Source: an uncultured Dokdonia sp. (GTDB taxonomy: Bacteria > Bacteroidota > Bacteroidia > Flavobacteriales > Flavobacteriaceae). From it: a stretch of 64,000 nucleotides of DNA. The notes beneath the pieces were generated by a model. It was not told the origin of the DNA. It made no database searches and saw only the letters and a program-made list of their open reading frames with translations. Positions 17,446 through 28,219 of the stretch are shown here, piece by piece. The stretch spans positions 1 to 64,000 of the forward strand of contig NZ_CALEMI010000091.1 in NCBI RefSeq assembly GCF_937910895.1, given 5' to 3'. A program made the position numbers and the translations under genes. How positions within the stretch are numbered: the first letter of the stretch is position 1; each line of letters opens with the position of its first letter.

Positions 17446-18120
17446 CTAAATAAGACCTCTTAAACGGGCTTCTTCAATTAAGCGCTCATCACTTTCTGAT
17501 TTTACGTGTAATTTTTCTTTTAATTGATTTTTACGCTTTTCGATGGCGCTTAGAGAAAGATTAATATGATTTGTCAGATTTTTGGTACGTACCCCCCTAG
17601 AGAGGTGGTACAAAATCTGAAGGTTAATTTGATCTACAGAGACATCATTGGTTACCATTTTACGCAAGTGATCATTTACGGTACTACTATAATATATTTT
17701 CTGACTTAATACTTGCTCAAATGCATGATTAAGTTCTGAAAAAGAGATATCTGTTTTAATTAATAATCCTTGGGGATTTACCTTTTCTAATATATTATGG
17801 ATTCTAGTACTCTCATTATGCATGGTAAGAATAATTACTTTTGCTCTTGAGAATTTTTTCCTGAGATATTGGGCAATTCCTTCACCAGACGTTATGCCTA
17901 CATCATTTGTTGCGATAGGTAATTGTACATCTATCATAGCAAGATCGTATGGCTTTGATTTGGGGGTTCTATCAATAAGAGAGATGGCTTCATCACAGTC
18001 GGATGCTGTCTCTATTTCTAGTTTGTAGTTCTCTTCACAAAAATCTGATAATGTATTTTTGTATCCCTCTAAGATCATAGGATGATCATCTACCATTAAG
18101 ACTTTAAGTTTTTTTTTCAT
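17446..18120 (-). CDS. NarL/FixJ-type response regulator
   Basis: 224 residues. The N-terminal receiver has acidic Asp11-Asp12 (VDDHP), phospho-acceptor Asp64 (AMIDVQLP) and Lys in LLIKTD. The C-terminal ~65 residues are a LuxR-type HTH (LSLSAIEKRKNQLKEKLHV). It is the likely partner of the TPR sensor kinase just upstream on the same strand; that kinase now carries a stop codon before its membrane segment. The gap of 110 nt to the kinase stop allows co-transcription. Confidence 0.9.
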   Translation of the reverse strand: MKKKLKVLMVDDHPMILEGYKNTLSDFCEENYKLEIETASDCDEAISLIDRTPKSKPYDLAMIDVQLPIATNDVGITSGEGIAQYLRKKFSRAKVIILTMHNESTRIHNILEKVNPQGLLIKTDISFSELNHAFEQVLSQKIYYSSTVNDHLRKMVTNDVSVDQINLQILYHLSRGVRTKNLTNHINLSLSAIEKRKNQLKEKLHVKSESDERLIEEARLRGLI

Positions 18121-18230
18121 AGTTTACGATTATTTTATAGAATACTAAATATCGTAAGTTGCTAATTTTAAACTTTATAGGGAAAGTGTTTTGCTAACAT
18201 TTATTTAGTGACAACAAGATACTAAATTTT

Positions 18231-18941
18231 TTAATTAAATAGAATTTGGATTTGGGTTCCTAAGTTAATTTTACTAATTATTTTGTAAGATCCTGCTATT
18301 TGCGCTACTCTAGACTTTATATTTTTCATACCAATACCTGATTTTGCTTTTGTAGCATCCATTCCAATACCATCATCTTCTATAGTAAGTTGTACACTAG
18401 CATCCTTACTTTTAAAAGTGACGGTAATGTGTTTTGCATTGGCATGTTTATTAATATTCATGAGGCATTCTTGAATAATACGATAAACGTGTACTTTTTT
18501 GGAGTTTGAGATTAAATCCCAGTTAATCTCTTGGTCATACAAAAACTCATAGGTTACCTGCTGTGGTTCTAATTGATCTTTTAATAATTTTCTAAGTACA
18601 TCTGGATATAAAGATCCTTGTGTGAAATTTTCATTGTTAAGATCATGAGAAATTTTCCGTATCTCTTTTCCTAAATCTTTAAGTTGGTCTATATAACTAG
18701 AACGTAGTTTTTCTACATCTTTACCATGTTTATTATTCAGGCTATCTAAACTTAATCTCAGCCCAAAAAGCCTACTTAAAATTCCATCGTGTAGCTCTTC
18801 GGAGATTCGCTGTTTTGCCAGATGCTTTCCTTCTTCCAGTTTTCCTTGTTGAGCAAGCATGAGGTTAAAAATCTCTTCATTAGATTTTTGTTGTCCTTCT
18901 TGGTACTCTAATTCTTTTCTATTATTTCTACGTTGTAACAC
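18231..18941 (-). CDS. Histidine kinase domain, C-terminal part of a split TPR sensor kinase
   Basis: Coiled coil, then a HisKA_3 dimerisation/phosphorylation box (RISEELHDGILSRLFGLRLSL, His in ELHDG) and a HATPase_c domain with N-box (ECLMNINKHANAKH), DDGIGMD and GIGMKNIKSR. The frame is open from 18995, immediately after a TAA, and the 18 codons before the GTG at 18941 encode a TM helix (LLVIFTICAILFLIGYIVL). It is thus the kinase half of one gene with 18996-20273. If made on its own from the GTG it would lack the TM helix and the TPR sensor. Confidence 0.8.
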   Translation of the reverse strand: MLQRRNNRKELEYQEGQQKSNEEIFNLMLAQQGKLEEGKHLAKQRISEELHDGILSRLFGLRLSLDSLNNKHGKDVEKLRSSYIDQLKDLGKEIRKISHDLNNENFTQGSLYPDVLRKLLKDQLEPQQVTYEFLYDQEINWDLISNSKKVHVYRIIQECLMNINKHANAKHITVTFKSKDASVQLTIEDDGIGMDATKAKSGIGMKNIKSRVAQIAGSYKIISKINLGTQIQILFN

Positions 18942-18995
18942 GATATAGCCTATTAAAAATAAGATTGCACAAATAGTAAATATAACAAGTAAACG

Positions 18996-20273
18996 TTAGG
19001 AGGTTTGAGTTGCTTTATTTTTTGCTACTACCAGCTTATCTGTTTCAAAACGAATACGAGCAAACTTGTTTTGAAAGGCTCTTTCTTCCATTTGTAAACT
19101 ATCACTGATACGTATATACTCTTGGCCATAGGTAATACCTTCACTAGGGTCTGATACTTTCATTAATAACCCTAGGGACCCTAGTACCCCCTCATTATAA
19201 GTAGTTTCTTTTGCAGTAGCATAGGCATTTTTGGCATAATATTTAGCTAATTCCTTATTTCCCTCTGCTAAGTATATTTCTGACAAATGCATCCCGCTAG
19301 AAGCCATCACAATTCTATCTTTTACTTCCCTACTTTTATTCAAAGCTTTCAATAATAAATCAGGAAAAGATGTCATATTCCCGTTTTTATATTCTGCATA
19401 GGCAAGATTATCTATTAAACGGATATATGATTTAGGCTTTTTTATCTCAAGGCTATCATACGCAAGTCCTTTTTTGAAATTTAAGATAGCTTCTGGATAA
19501 TCTCCCATATCCATATACACCATTCCTAAATTATTTAACGTGCTACTGTTTAGAATCCTATCATCTTCTTTTTCAAGGGTTTCTTCCTTCTCAAGGCTTT
19601 TACGATATTCATATACTTTTTTATAATATTCTATAGAACTTTCATATTCCCCTAAAGATCTTGAAACACTTCCTAACGTATTATATGAAGAAGCTAAATA
19701 TCTAATTTCATCAGTTTTTTCAAAAAGTCTAATTGCTTTTATGGAACTCTCTTGAGCACCTACATAATCTTTTACTCTGTTTTGTGTGATAGCCATTGTT
19801 AAGGCAGAATTCGCCTCTTGCTTAATATCTTTTATTTGGTCATAGAGTTTTTCAGAAGCATAAAAATAGGTATAGGCACTATCTAAAGCATCTTTTCTTA
19901 AATGATACACTCCTAAAGTATAATTAGATGTTGCTAATCCTATAGAGTCATTAATTTGCGTACTTAGTTTTAGAGCTTTATGATAAAAACTATAAGTAGA
20001 ATCCTCTAACCCCAAACTTCGATATGAAGAAGCTATATCCAACAAATACTTTCTCGTCAAAGTGTCTCTTGGTAAATCTTTTGTGTAATCAATCATGCTA
20101 TCGACATATTTAAGCCGACCTGATTTTTCTATGGACGTATTCTCGACAAGGCTTTGATACTTCTCAAAAAGATTTATGTCACTTTCACCTATACTTGATT
20201 CAGAAAATTGATCATCACAAGACAAAAATGATAAAAAACACATTAGGAGTAATAAAGAAACACTATTTTTCAT
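18996..20273 (-). CDS. TPR sensor, N-terminal part of a split histidine kinase
   Basis: 425 residues. A lipoprotein-like signal (LLLLMCFLSFLSCDD) and about seven tetratricopeptide repeats (for example SLGEYESSIEYYKKVYEYR and DMGDYPEAILNFKKGLAYD), then a linker ending KNKATQTS and TAA. The usual architecture is TPRs, linker, one TM helix, HisKA_3, HATPase_c. Here the TM and kinase follow in the same frame directly after the TAA, so a single stop codon divides an otherwise intact ~680-codon gene. As read, this half would be a free periplasmic TPR protein. Confidence 0.82.
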   Translation of the reverse strand: MKNSVSLLLLMCFLSFLSCDDQFSESSIGESDINLFEKYQSLVENTSIEKSGRLKYVDSMIDYTKDLPRDTLTRKYLLDIASSYRSLGLEDSTYSFYHKALKLSTQINDSIGLATSNYTLGVYHLRKDALDSAYTYFYASEKLYDQIKDIKQEANSALTMAITQNRVKDYVGAQESSIKAIRLFEKTDEIRYLASSYNTLGSVSRSLGEYESSIEYYKKVYEYRKSLEKEETLEKEDDRILNSSTLNNLGMVYMDMGDYPEAILNFKKGLAYDSLEIKKPKSYIRLIDNLAYAEYKNGNMTSFPDLLLKALNKSREVKDRIVMASSGMHLSEIYLAEGNKELAKYYAKNAYATAKETTYNEGVLGSLGLLMKVSDPSEGITYGQEYIRISDSLQMEERAFQNKFARIRFETDKLVVAKNKATQTS

Positions 20274-20357
20274 TATGCTAAATATCAGAAATATAAACTT
20301 ATTTTAAACAATAAAAATTAAATTAAATTAGACTAATAAAAATTCAGTGAATAAAAA

Positions 20358-20394
20358 AAGAAAAACCTTACTCTCATAAAGAAAATAAGGCTTT
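20358..20394 (-). terminator. Terminator of the acidic-repeat lipoprotein gene
   Basis: On the minus strand AAAAGCCTTA and TAAGGTTTTT pair (one G-U) around a 15-nt loop, ending in a T-run, 46 nt past the stop at 20441. Confidence 0.6.
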
Positions 20395-20440
20395 TTTTAA
20401 AAAAATATTTTTTAAATTTAATAAATATATTGATTCCATA

Positions 20441-20785
20441 TTAATTACCATCAGGAATATCTTCATCATCTACTTTTATACCTAAATCTGGGATATCTTC
20501 ATCATCTACTTTTTTATCTAAATCAGGAATATCTTCATCGTCTACTCTATCTAAGTCTGGAATATCTTCATCATCTACTTTATCTGGATCTGGGATATCT
20601 TCATCGTCCACACTTGTTTCTTCTGTTCTATTATTAGAAGTCGACTCAACGTCTTCTATTTCAATGTTTTCTATATTTAGGGTGTTATTAGCCGTCTCAA
20701 AATCTTCTAATATTGGATCTGATTCACAAGAAAAAAATAAAGCGGTAATTAGCAATATAACAATGGTTTGTATGTATGTTCTCAT
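20441..20785 (-). CDS. Small lipoprotein with five DDEDIPD repeats
   Basis: 114 residues. A lipoprotein signal (LLITALFFSCES) is followed by a Glu/Asn-rich stretch and then five near-identical 11-12-residue units, each VDDEDIPD plus a variable DPDK, DLDR, DLDKK or LGIK. The DNA repeats with a period of 33-36 nt, so copy number may vary by slippage. A Ca2+-binding or sticky surface role is plausible from the acidity but not shown. No family recognised. Confidence 0.75.
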   Translation of the reverse strand: MRTYIQTIVILLITALFFSCESDPILEDFETANNTLNIENIEIEDVESTSNNRTEETSVDDEDIPDPDKVDDEDIPDLDRVDDEDIPDLDKKVDDEDIPDLGIKVDDEDIPDGN

Positions 20786-21256
20786 TAGTGGGTGTGTTTT
20801 AGTAGTTTATTTTCAAGTATACACAATAGCATACTTGGTTAAATGGTTAAATGGTTAAAAATTAATATGTCATAGGGATTTGGGACATTAGTAATTACAA
20901 TCTATAGCATCATAAAATCACATACCCCTAATTTATATGTACTCTTAATGATATTGTAAAAAATTTGCAACGCTCATTGCTTTGTTATAACGGTGTAAAA
21001 ATAGCAAGAAGTCATATGTTAAAATTGTTATTTACCACCTAAATAGTGCTTATACCACAGATAGATGTAGATGGGTGTCATATACACGTACATTGAACAG
21101 TTTAAAATATGAGGTGTTTATGGTCTTATTAAGTTCAGGCTTCCAAAAGAGTATTCTCCTACAAACAACTCGCTTAAAAACGTATATTCTTCAGGTAGTT
21201 TGGTTAAATACGTTTTTATTAATACTATATCTCAAACTAAACAAACACGAACTCCC
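20786..21256. other. Intergenic region
   Basis: About 470 nt. Apart from a short triplicated TGGTTAAA at about 20837-20860 I see no structured element, and no convincing gene on either strand. Confidence 0.5.
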
Positions 21257-22003
21257 CTAAGCAATGACTAAGCTTCGCTTATAAAAATTGTCACGTATCA
21301 TCTCTACATTTTCTCTATACGATTTTGAAAAAGGAACAGCAACATCGCTATGCTCCATGGTACATTGTGATTTTCCAAAATGAATTCTTGATATATAATG
21401 ACTATTTACAATGTAGCTATTATGTATTCTTATAAAATGTTCTGGAAGTGAATCCTGAAAGAATTTTAATGTTTTAAAAGCACTTACCGTCGAACCATTG
21501 ACTCTTACAAAATCTGTCGTATTATTATCTGCTTTTAAAAAAAGCACCTCATTGGTATTTACAAACTTATAGTCACCATAGGATTTTAAACAGAGCGTAT
21601 CATTAATATCTTCTGGCTTGTTAAATGTTAATTTTCTAAAACGAAATAGCGTACGGCGTAATACATTTTTATCTATGGGCGTCATAATATAATCTAATAT
21701 ACTATAACGTATTCCCTCTATAGCATACTTAGCTGTAGTTGACAATGCTATAAATTGTGGCAAGATGTCTACGTATTTTTGAAGTGCATCCAACATATAA
21801 TATCCTGTGATACCAGAATTACTATGCTCAAGCTCTATATTAAGAAATACTAAAGAAGGATTTCTTTCTAAAATAATATCAAGACCTTCTTGTTCACTAG
21901 GAGAAATCCCAATACAGATAAAATTATTAAAATTTTCCATGGCAAGCTGTATAGCATATACGGTGTCTGGATTGCTGTCAATAATAACATAAGAATGTTC
22001 CAT
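21257..22003 (-). CDS. LytTR regulator with degenerate receiver
   Basis: 248 residues. The N-terminal ~120 residues have the receiver fold, but the phospho-acceptor position is Asn55 (LVFLNIELEH, normally Asp), and the conserved Lys of the K-P motif is Thr (YIMTPIDKN). The C-terminal ~100 residues are a LytTR DNA-binding domain (FLKADNNTTDFVRVNG, EHFIRIHNSYIVN). It cannot be phosphorylated in the standard way and probably responds to another signal or is always active. No kinase adjoins it. Confidence 0.85.
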   Translation of the reverse strand: MEHSYVIIDSNPDTVYAIQLAMENFNNFICIGISPSEQEGLDIILERNPSLVFLNIELEHSNSGITGYYMLDALQKYVDILPQFIALSTTAKYAIEGIRYSILDYIMTPIDKNVLRRTLFRFRKLTFNKPEDINDTLCLKSYGDYKFVNTNEVLFLKADNNTTDFVRVNGSTVSAFKTLKFFQDSLPEHFIRIHNSYIVNSHYISRIHFGKSQCTMEHSDVAVPFSKSYRENVEMIRDNFYKRSLVIA

Positions 22004-22342
22004 AACAATTCAATTTAGTGAGAAAATATAATGTGTTCTTAAGTGAAGAATTTTAGGGGTTCTAACACGTATTAAAGCTAGTTATTATATCCGTAATTTA
22101 TTTACGGCTTTCCCATAATTCTAATACGGCATTCAAGTCAAAAACCCTTGTTTTTGTGCATCTGACTTGTTTTGATATTCTAGATATACGTTAGAAGTGT
22201 AGAAAAAGTTGTTCTCATTTATGATCTTTGATCACAAAATAAATAAATGCTATAAATACCTACAGAAGGTGTGATATTCTTCCTTGAAAAATACACCCAA
22301 TTATAAAGTTTACCTATTGTGTATAAGTAAAGATTTTTTATA

Positions 22343-22358
22343 CGCTTTCGCGAAAGCG
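22343..22358. repeat. TTTCGCGAAA-core palindrome (intergenic)
   Basis: CGCTTTCGCGAAAGCG, left of the CRISPR locus. Confidence 0.8.
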
Positions 22359-22419
22359 GAATTAAAAAGAAAGTATTAGAATGGTATTAATCTGAGATTC
22401 CAATCTTGATGTAAATGCA

Positions 22420-22450
22420 AAAAGGCTCCTTGTAAAACAAGAAGCCTTTT
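22420..22450. terminator. Terminator-like hairpin upstream of the CRISPR array
   Basis: 14-nt arms with one C-A mismatch around AAA, A-run on one side and T-run on the other. It could insulate the array from the DNA to its left. Confidence 0.5.
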
Positions 22451-22466
22451 GTACCCCAAACGGGTC

Positions 22467-22516
22467 AATTATCGAACTTTTTACTGCAAGATATAAGTTT
22501 GATTATAACTAGTATT
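22467..22516 (+). repeat. Left copy of direct repeat bracketing the CRISPR-Cas locus
   Basis: AATTATCGAACTTTT...ATATAAGTTTGATTATAA. The related copy at 34414-34463 has the same orientation, with 14 nt identical in ATATAAGTTTGATT and 14 of 15 in the first block. It abuts the first CRISPR repeat. Confidence 0.6.
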
Positions 22517-22524
22517 TAGAAATT

Positions 22525-25500
22525 ATTGTAATTTGCTTTCAGTTCTCTATTTTTATAGATGATTCACAGTATGTTTCTGGTGCTTCCCAACCAACATCAC
22601 GTTGTGAATTGCTTTCAGTTCTCTATTTTTATAGATGATTCACAGTAGGAGATAGCTATAAACCAGAAGTAATAGTGTTGTGAATTGCTTTCAGTTCTCT
22701 ATTTTTATAGATGATTCACAGTAATATAAAAGCAAGTAGTGAGGTATTTGTAGTTGTGAATTGCTTTCAGTTCTCTATTTTTATAGATGATTCACAGTAA
22801 AGAAAAATACTTATCTGACGAAAGACTAGTTGTGAATTGCTTTCAGTTCTCTATTTTTATAGATGATTCACAGTCTCTTCTATTTATGGGATTGCCTCTA
22901 CGAGGTTGTGAATTGCTTTCAGTTCTCTATTTTTATAGATGATTCACAGTCGTTTTCACCCGTGTTCCCAAATTGTTTAAGTTGTGAATTGCTTTCAGTT
23001 CTCTATTTTTATAGATGATTCACAGTTTCAGTTTAATGATATATCTGTAGGATCTAGTTGTGAATTGCTTTCAGTTCTCTATTTTTATAGATGATTCACA
23101 GTCCTCTGTATACTTCTTACCTTTCATACTTGTTGTGAATTGCTTTCAGTTCTCTATTTTTATAGATGATTCACAGTTATTTATGACATTGTTGTAGAGA
23201 AGGGTCTGTTGTGAATTGCTTTCAGTTCTCTATTTTTATAGATGATTCACAGTTAAGTGCTGCACAAAGAGATGAGCTTACTGGTTGTGAATTGCTTTCA
23301 GTTCTCTATTTTTATAGATGATTCACAGTAATTAATTGAGCAAACAGAAACAATTACCGTTGTGAATTGCTTTCAGTTCTCTATTTTTATAGATGATTCA
23401 CAGTTAGCGCAGAAAAAAGCAGATGCTACTGCGTGTTGTGAATTGCTTTCAGTTCTCTATTTTTATAGATGATTCACAGTCGCTGGTTACTGGCTTATCC
23501 TTATGCTTGCGTTGTGAATTGCTTTCAGTTCTCTATTTTTATAGATGATTCACAGTCAGTAACGACTTAAGTGTTGACCAGTCTTTGTTGTGAATTGCTT
23601 TCAGTTCTCTATTTTTATAGATGATTCACAGTAATTGCAATATCTCCTTCTTGTGGGTTTTCGTTGTGAATTGCTTTCAGTTCTCTATTTTTATAGATGA
23701 TTCACAGTCCAAGATAAACAATGGAACTGGTGGAACCGGTTGTGAATTGCTTTCAGTTCTCTATTTTTATAGATGATTCACAGTAATTACAGCAAGGAGG
23801 ATCTAGAAATCTTAGTTGTGAATTGCTTTCAGTTCTCTATTTTTATAGATGATTCACAGTATAGATGGTTACGGAAATCAGACATTTGTAGTTGTGAATT
23901 GCTTTCAGTTCTCTATTTTTATAGATGATTCACAGTATTGATCTCTTTTTGACTATTCACGATGAAGTTGTGAATTGCTTTCAGTTCTCTATTTTTATAG
24001 ATGATTCACAGTGTTTTATGTTGTTGCTTCAAAAAATTGATTGTTGTGAATTGCTTTCAGTTCTCTATTTTTATAGATGATTCACAGTATCAAGAAAAAG
24101 GCGCTCCCTGGCTTAGGGTTGTGAATTGCTTTCAGTTCTCTATTTTTATAGATGATTCACAGTTCCCTTGCCAAAATGATAGATAAACTTACCGTTGTGA
24201 ATTGCTTTCAGTTCTCTATTTTTATAGATGATTCACAGTAAAATTAACTATAAGGACACTACTATAGTAGTTGTGAATTGCTTTCAGTTCTCTATTTTTA
24301 TAGATGATTCACAGTGAATCAGATATTAATGATTTAGGAGTTATTGTTGTGAATTGCTTTCAGTTCTCTATTTTTATAGATGATTCACAGTTATTGTGAT
24401 TAATAATATTAAAGAGATCCAGTTGTGAATTGCTTTCAGTTCTCTATTTTTATAGATGATTCACAGTACAAACATATAAAAGCCTTAAGCAATGTACGTT
24501 GTGAATTGCTTTCAGTTCTCTATTTTTATAGATGATTCACAGTTCCCAATAAAAAAACAATAGAGGCAGCTTTGTTGTGAATTGCTTTCAGTTCTCTATT
24601 TTTATAGATGATTCACAGTCGTGCTTCTCGGCATCCTTTAGCAATGCCAGTTGTGAATTGCTTTCAGTTCTCTATTTTTATAGATGATTCACAGTCAGAA
24701 GCACTATTCGATAGAGCAACGTAGTGTTGTGAATTGCTTTCAGTTCTCTATTTTTATAGATGATTCACAGTAGGTAAGAGCCAGATAGATGGCATATCTC
24801 GTTGTGAATTGCTTTCAGTTCTCTATTTTTATAGATGATTCACAGTAGGTTGAGAAGTGGGACCACCTAAGGCACTGTTGTGAATTGCTTTCAGTTCTCT
24901 ATTTTTATAGATGATTCACAGTGACGCCCATAAGACTCGGCAGGAGTAAACGTTGTGAATTGCTTTCAGTTCTCTATTTTTATAGATGATTCACAGTTAG
25001 TAAGCCGCACTCCTGAATGCACGCCGTGTTGTGAATTGCTTTCAGTTCTCTATTTTTATAGATGATTCACAGTAACAGGGAGGAACGACATTGCTGGAGA
25101 TACGTTGTGAATTGCTTTCAGTTCTCTATTTTTATAGATGATTCACAGTGATAAACCCTCACGGGGCTCAGAGTGAGGCGTTGTGAATTGCTTTCAGTTC
25201 TCTATTTTTATAGATGATTCACAGTACGACATAGTCAAAGGGGCCGCCGTACTTAGTTGTGAATTGCTTTCAGTTCTCTATTTTTATAGATGATTCACAG
25301 TAGGACTTCAAGACATACTGCGTGCAAGATGGTTGTGAATTGCTTTCAGTTCTCTATTTTTATAGATGATTCACAGTTAGCATGAAATTTACTAGCGGTG
25401 ACATATTGTTGTGAATTGCTTTCAGTTCTCTATTTTTATAGATGATTCACAGTGGTAATAAAAAAGTCGCATTCCTTGATTTAGTTGTGAATTGCTTTCA

Positions 25501-28185
25501 GTTCTCTATTTTTATAGATGATTCACAGTCGGCGACGTTTTGCACAATTTCGCGACCTAGTTGTGAATTGCTTTCAGTTCTCTATTTTTATAGATGATTC
25601 ACAGTGACAAGCTCTTCGCCAACAACCCCGCGAAGGTTGTGAATTGCTTTCAGTTCTCTATTTTTATAGATGATTCACAGTTTGCAGGACAGTATGACCA
25701 AGACCCAACACGTTGTGAATTGCTTTCAGTTCTCTATTTTTATAGATGATTCACAGTCATAGTTTGCAACAGATGCTCAAAGAGGTTGTTGTGAATTGCT
25801 TTCAGTTCTCTATTTTTATAGATGATTCACAGTATGGGAGCGGTTTAATATGAGTAAAATATTGTTGTGAATTGCTTTCAGTTCTCTATTTTTATAGATG
25901 ATTCACAGTGATCTGGTTGATGAGGTTAAGGAGGATTTAGTTGTGAATTGCTTTCAGTTCTCTATTTTTATAGATGATTCACAGTTTGGAGAAAAAATTA
26001 CAGGTTATGAAATAGGTTGTGAATTGCTTTCAGTTCTCTATTTTTATAGATGATTCACAGTGCAATAACCCCAATCAAATAACAATACTATGTTGTGAAT
26101 TGCTTTCAGTTCTCTATTTTTATAGATGATTCACAGTAGGGATATAGTAAGAGGTTTTCTCATACTCGTTGTGAATTGCTTTCAGTTCTCTATTTTTATA
26201 GATGATTCACAGTTGTGTCATGGTATACGAGATTTTAAATATTGTTGTGAATTGCTTTCAGTTCTCTATTTTTATAGATGATTCACAGTTTTATGATGAT
26301 TTTACCATGAGAACTTATAGTTGTGAATTGCTTTCAGTTCTCTATTTTTATAGATGATTCACAGTAGCACGGGGTTTTAGTGGAGGGCTACATAAGTTGT
26401 GAATTGCTTTCAGTTCTCTATTTTTATAGATGATTCACAGTTTTAAGAAGTGGATGCTTCGTATAGAAAATGTTGTGAATTGCTTTCAGTTCTCTATTTT
26501 TATAGATGATTCACAGTAAATACAAGTCGATGGCGCTACAGAGTTACGTTGTGAATTGCTTTCAGTTCTCTATTTTTATAGATGATTCACAGTCTTTGTA
26601 AAAGGTTGCCTCTGTCCCTGGGTGTTGTGAATTGCTTTCAGTTCTCTATTTTTATAGATGATTCACAGTAATACACACACTGGTAAATCAATAGAAATAG
26701 TTGTGAATTGCTTTCAGTTCTCTATTTTTATAGATGATTCACAGTGATTTGTTAGTGAAGCGGTAGGGCTTATATGTTGTGAATTGCTTTCAGTTCTCTA
26801 TTTTTATAGATGATTCACAGTAAACGAATGAAACAAATAAAAGAAAAATATGTTGTGAATTGCTTTCAGTTCTCTATTTTTATAGATGATTCACAGTAAA
26901 AGATGGAAGATTATAAAGGAGAAGCAAGTTGTGAATTGCTTTCAGTTCTCTATTTTTATAGATGATTCACAGTTAGAGGTAAGGACTGTTCATAACGGGA
27001 TAGGTTGTGAATTGCTTTCAGTTCTCTATTTTTATAGATGATTCACAGTTCATCTTCTGACATTTCAATAGCAACATCGTTGTGAATTGCTTTCAGTTCT
27101 CTATTTTTATAGATGATTCACAGTCAGGCGATAAACTATCTTGCGTGAGATTGTGTTGTGAATTGCTTTCAGTTCTCTATTTTTATAGATGATTCACAGT
27201 AAATCAAAATAAAGCAATAGCAGAACTTTGGTTGTGAATTGCTTTCAGTTCTCTATTTTTATAGATGATTCACAGTTACGAAAACTTGATATTCTTATTC
27301 CTTACGTTGTGAATTGCTTTCAGTTCTCTATTTTTATAGATGATTCACAGTACCATATTGACTATTGTAGAGATGCTTACGGTTGTGAATTGCTTTCAGT
27401 TCTCTATTTTTATAGATGATTCACAGTCGAAGGGCGTGACGTACTAGAAGCTAGTTTGTTGTGAATTGCTTTCAGTTCTCTATTTTTATAGATGATTCAC
27501 AGTAATAAAGCCCTAAGTATTAGCCAACTTTATGTTGTGAATTGCTTTCAGTTCTCTATTTTTATAGATGATTCACAGTTAAAAATGGAAAATTACCCAC
27601 TTCATATTTGTTGTGAATTGCTTTCAGTTCTCTATTTTTATAGATGATTCACAGTGCCCTCCTTCGTGTTTACCTTCACTATCATGTTGTGAATTGCTTT
27701 CAGTTCTCTATTTTTATAGATGATTCACAGTAAGGACGCGATAAAAGACTTGGAGCGTTTTGTTGTGAATTGCTTTCAGTTCTCTATTTTTATAGATGAT
27801 TCACAGTGCAATAATTTATTCTCGCTCTGCTCCTTGTGTTGTGAATTGCTTTCAGTTCTCTATTTTTATAGATGATTCACAGTAAGCCATAGACCACGTG
27901 CAAACGTATTTCGTTGTGAATTGCTTTCAGTTCTCTATTTTTATAGATGATTCACAGTTATTTAACCGTTGTAATACTTGTTTTAGTGTTGTGAATTGCT
28001 TTCAGTTCTCTATTTTTATAGATGATTCACAGTTCACCTTCATAGGCATATGTTGACCATGTAGTTGTGAATTGCTTTCAGTTCTCTATTTTTATAGATG
28101 ATTCACAGTTCTGGTCTCTCCTTTCCTGTGTTTGCAAATGTTGTGAATTGCTTTCAGTTCTCTATTTTTATAGATGATTCACAGT
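22525..28185 (+). CRISPR. Type II-C CRISPR array, 75 repeats, 74 spacers
   Basis: Repeat of 46 bp (begins GTTGTGAATTGCTTTCAG, ends ATAGATGATTCACAGT). Counting each start gives 75 repeats, 65 spacers of 30 nt and 9 of 29 nt, which sums exactly to 5661 bp. All copies I compared look identical except the first (22525), which differs at positions 1, 6 and 8. The strand is set by the tracrRNA anti-repeat, which pairs with repeat positions 2-19 read left to right, so transcription runs towards cas2. Each repeat contains TTG (positions 2-4), 19 nt, then TATTTTTA (24-31), which fits a flavobacterial promoter and suggests repeat-internal transcription, as in Neisseria II-C arrays. Confidence 0.98.
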
Positions 28186-28219
28186 ATACCAGCCCTATTT
28201 GACTGGTATACTGTTTTTT
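28181..28219 (+). terminator. Terminator at the cas-proximal end of the array
   Basis: ACAGTATACCAG and CTGGTATACTGT form a perfect 12-bp stem with a 10-nt loop, followed by TTTTT. The first 5 nt of the left arm are the last 5 nt of the final CRISPR repeat. It ends the pre-crRNA before it runs antisense into cas2. Confidence 0.8.

Larger units (their letters stand above)
22004..22466. other. Intergenic region before the CRISPR locus
   Basis: About 460 nt. It contains a palindrome copy (22343-22358) and a hairpin at 22420-22450 (AAAAGGCTCCTTGT / ACAAGAAGCCTTTT, one mismatch) that resembles a bidirectional terminator. No gene seen. Confidence 0.5.

Noticed and set aside
24001-27419. Short open frames inside the CRISPR array (for example 24001-24186 and 27228-27419)
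   Set aside because: They are translations of the repeat plus spacers; the repeated VVNCFQFSIFIDDSQ is the CRISPR repeat itself.
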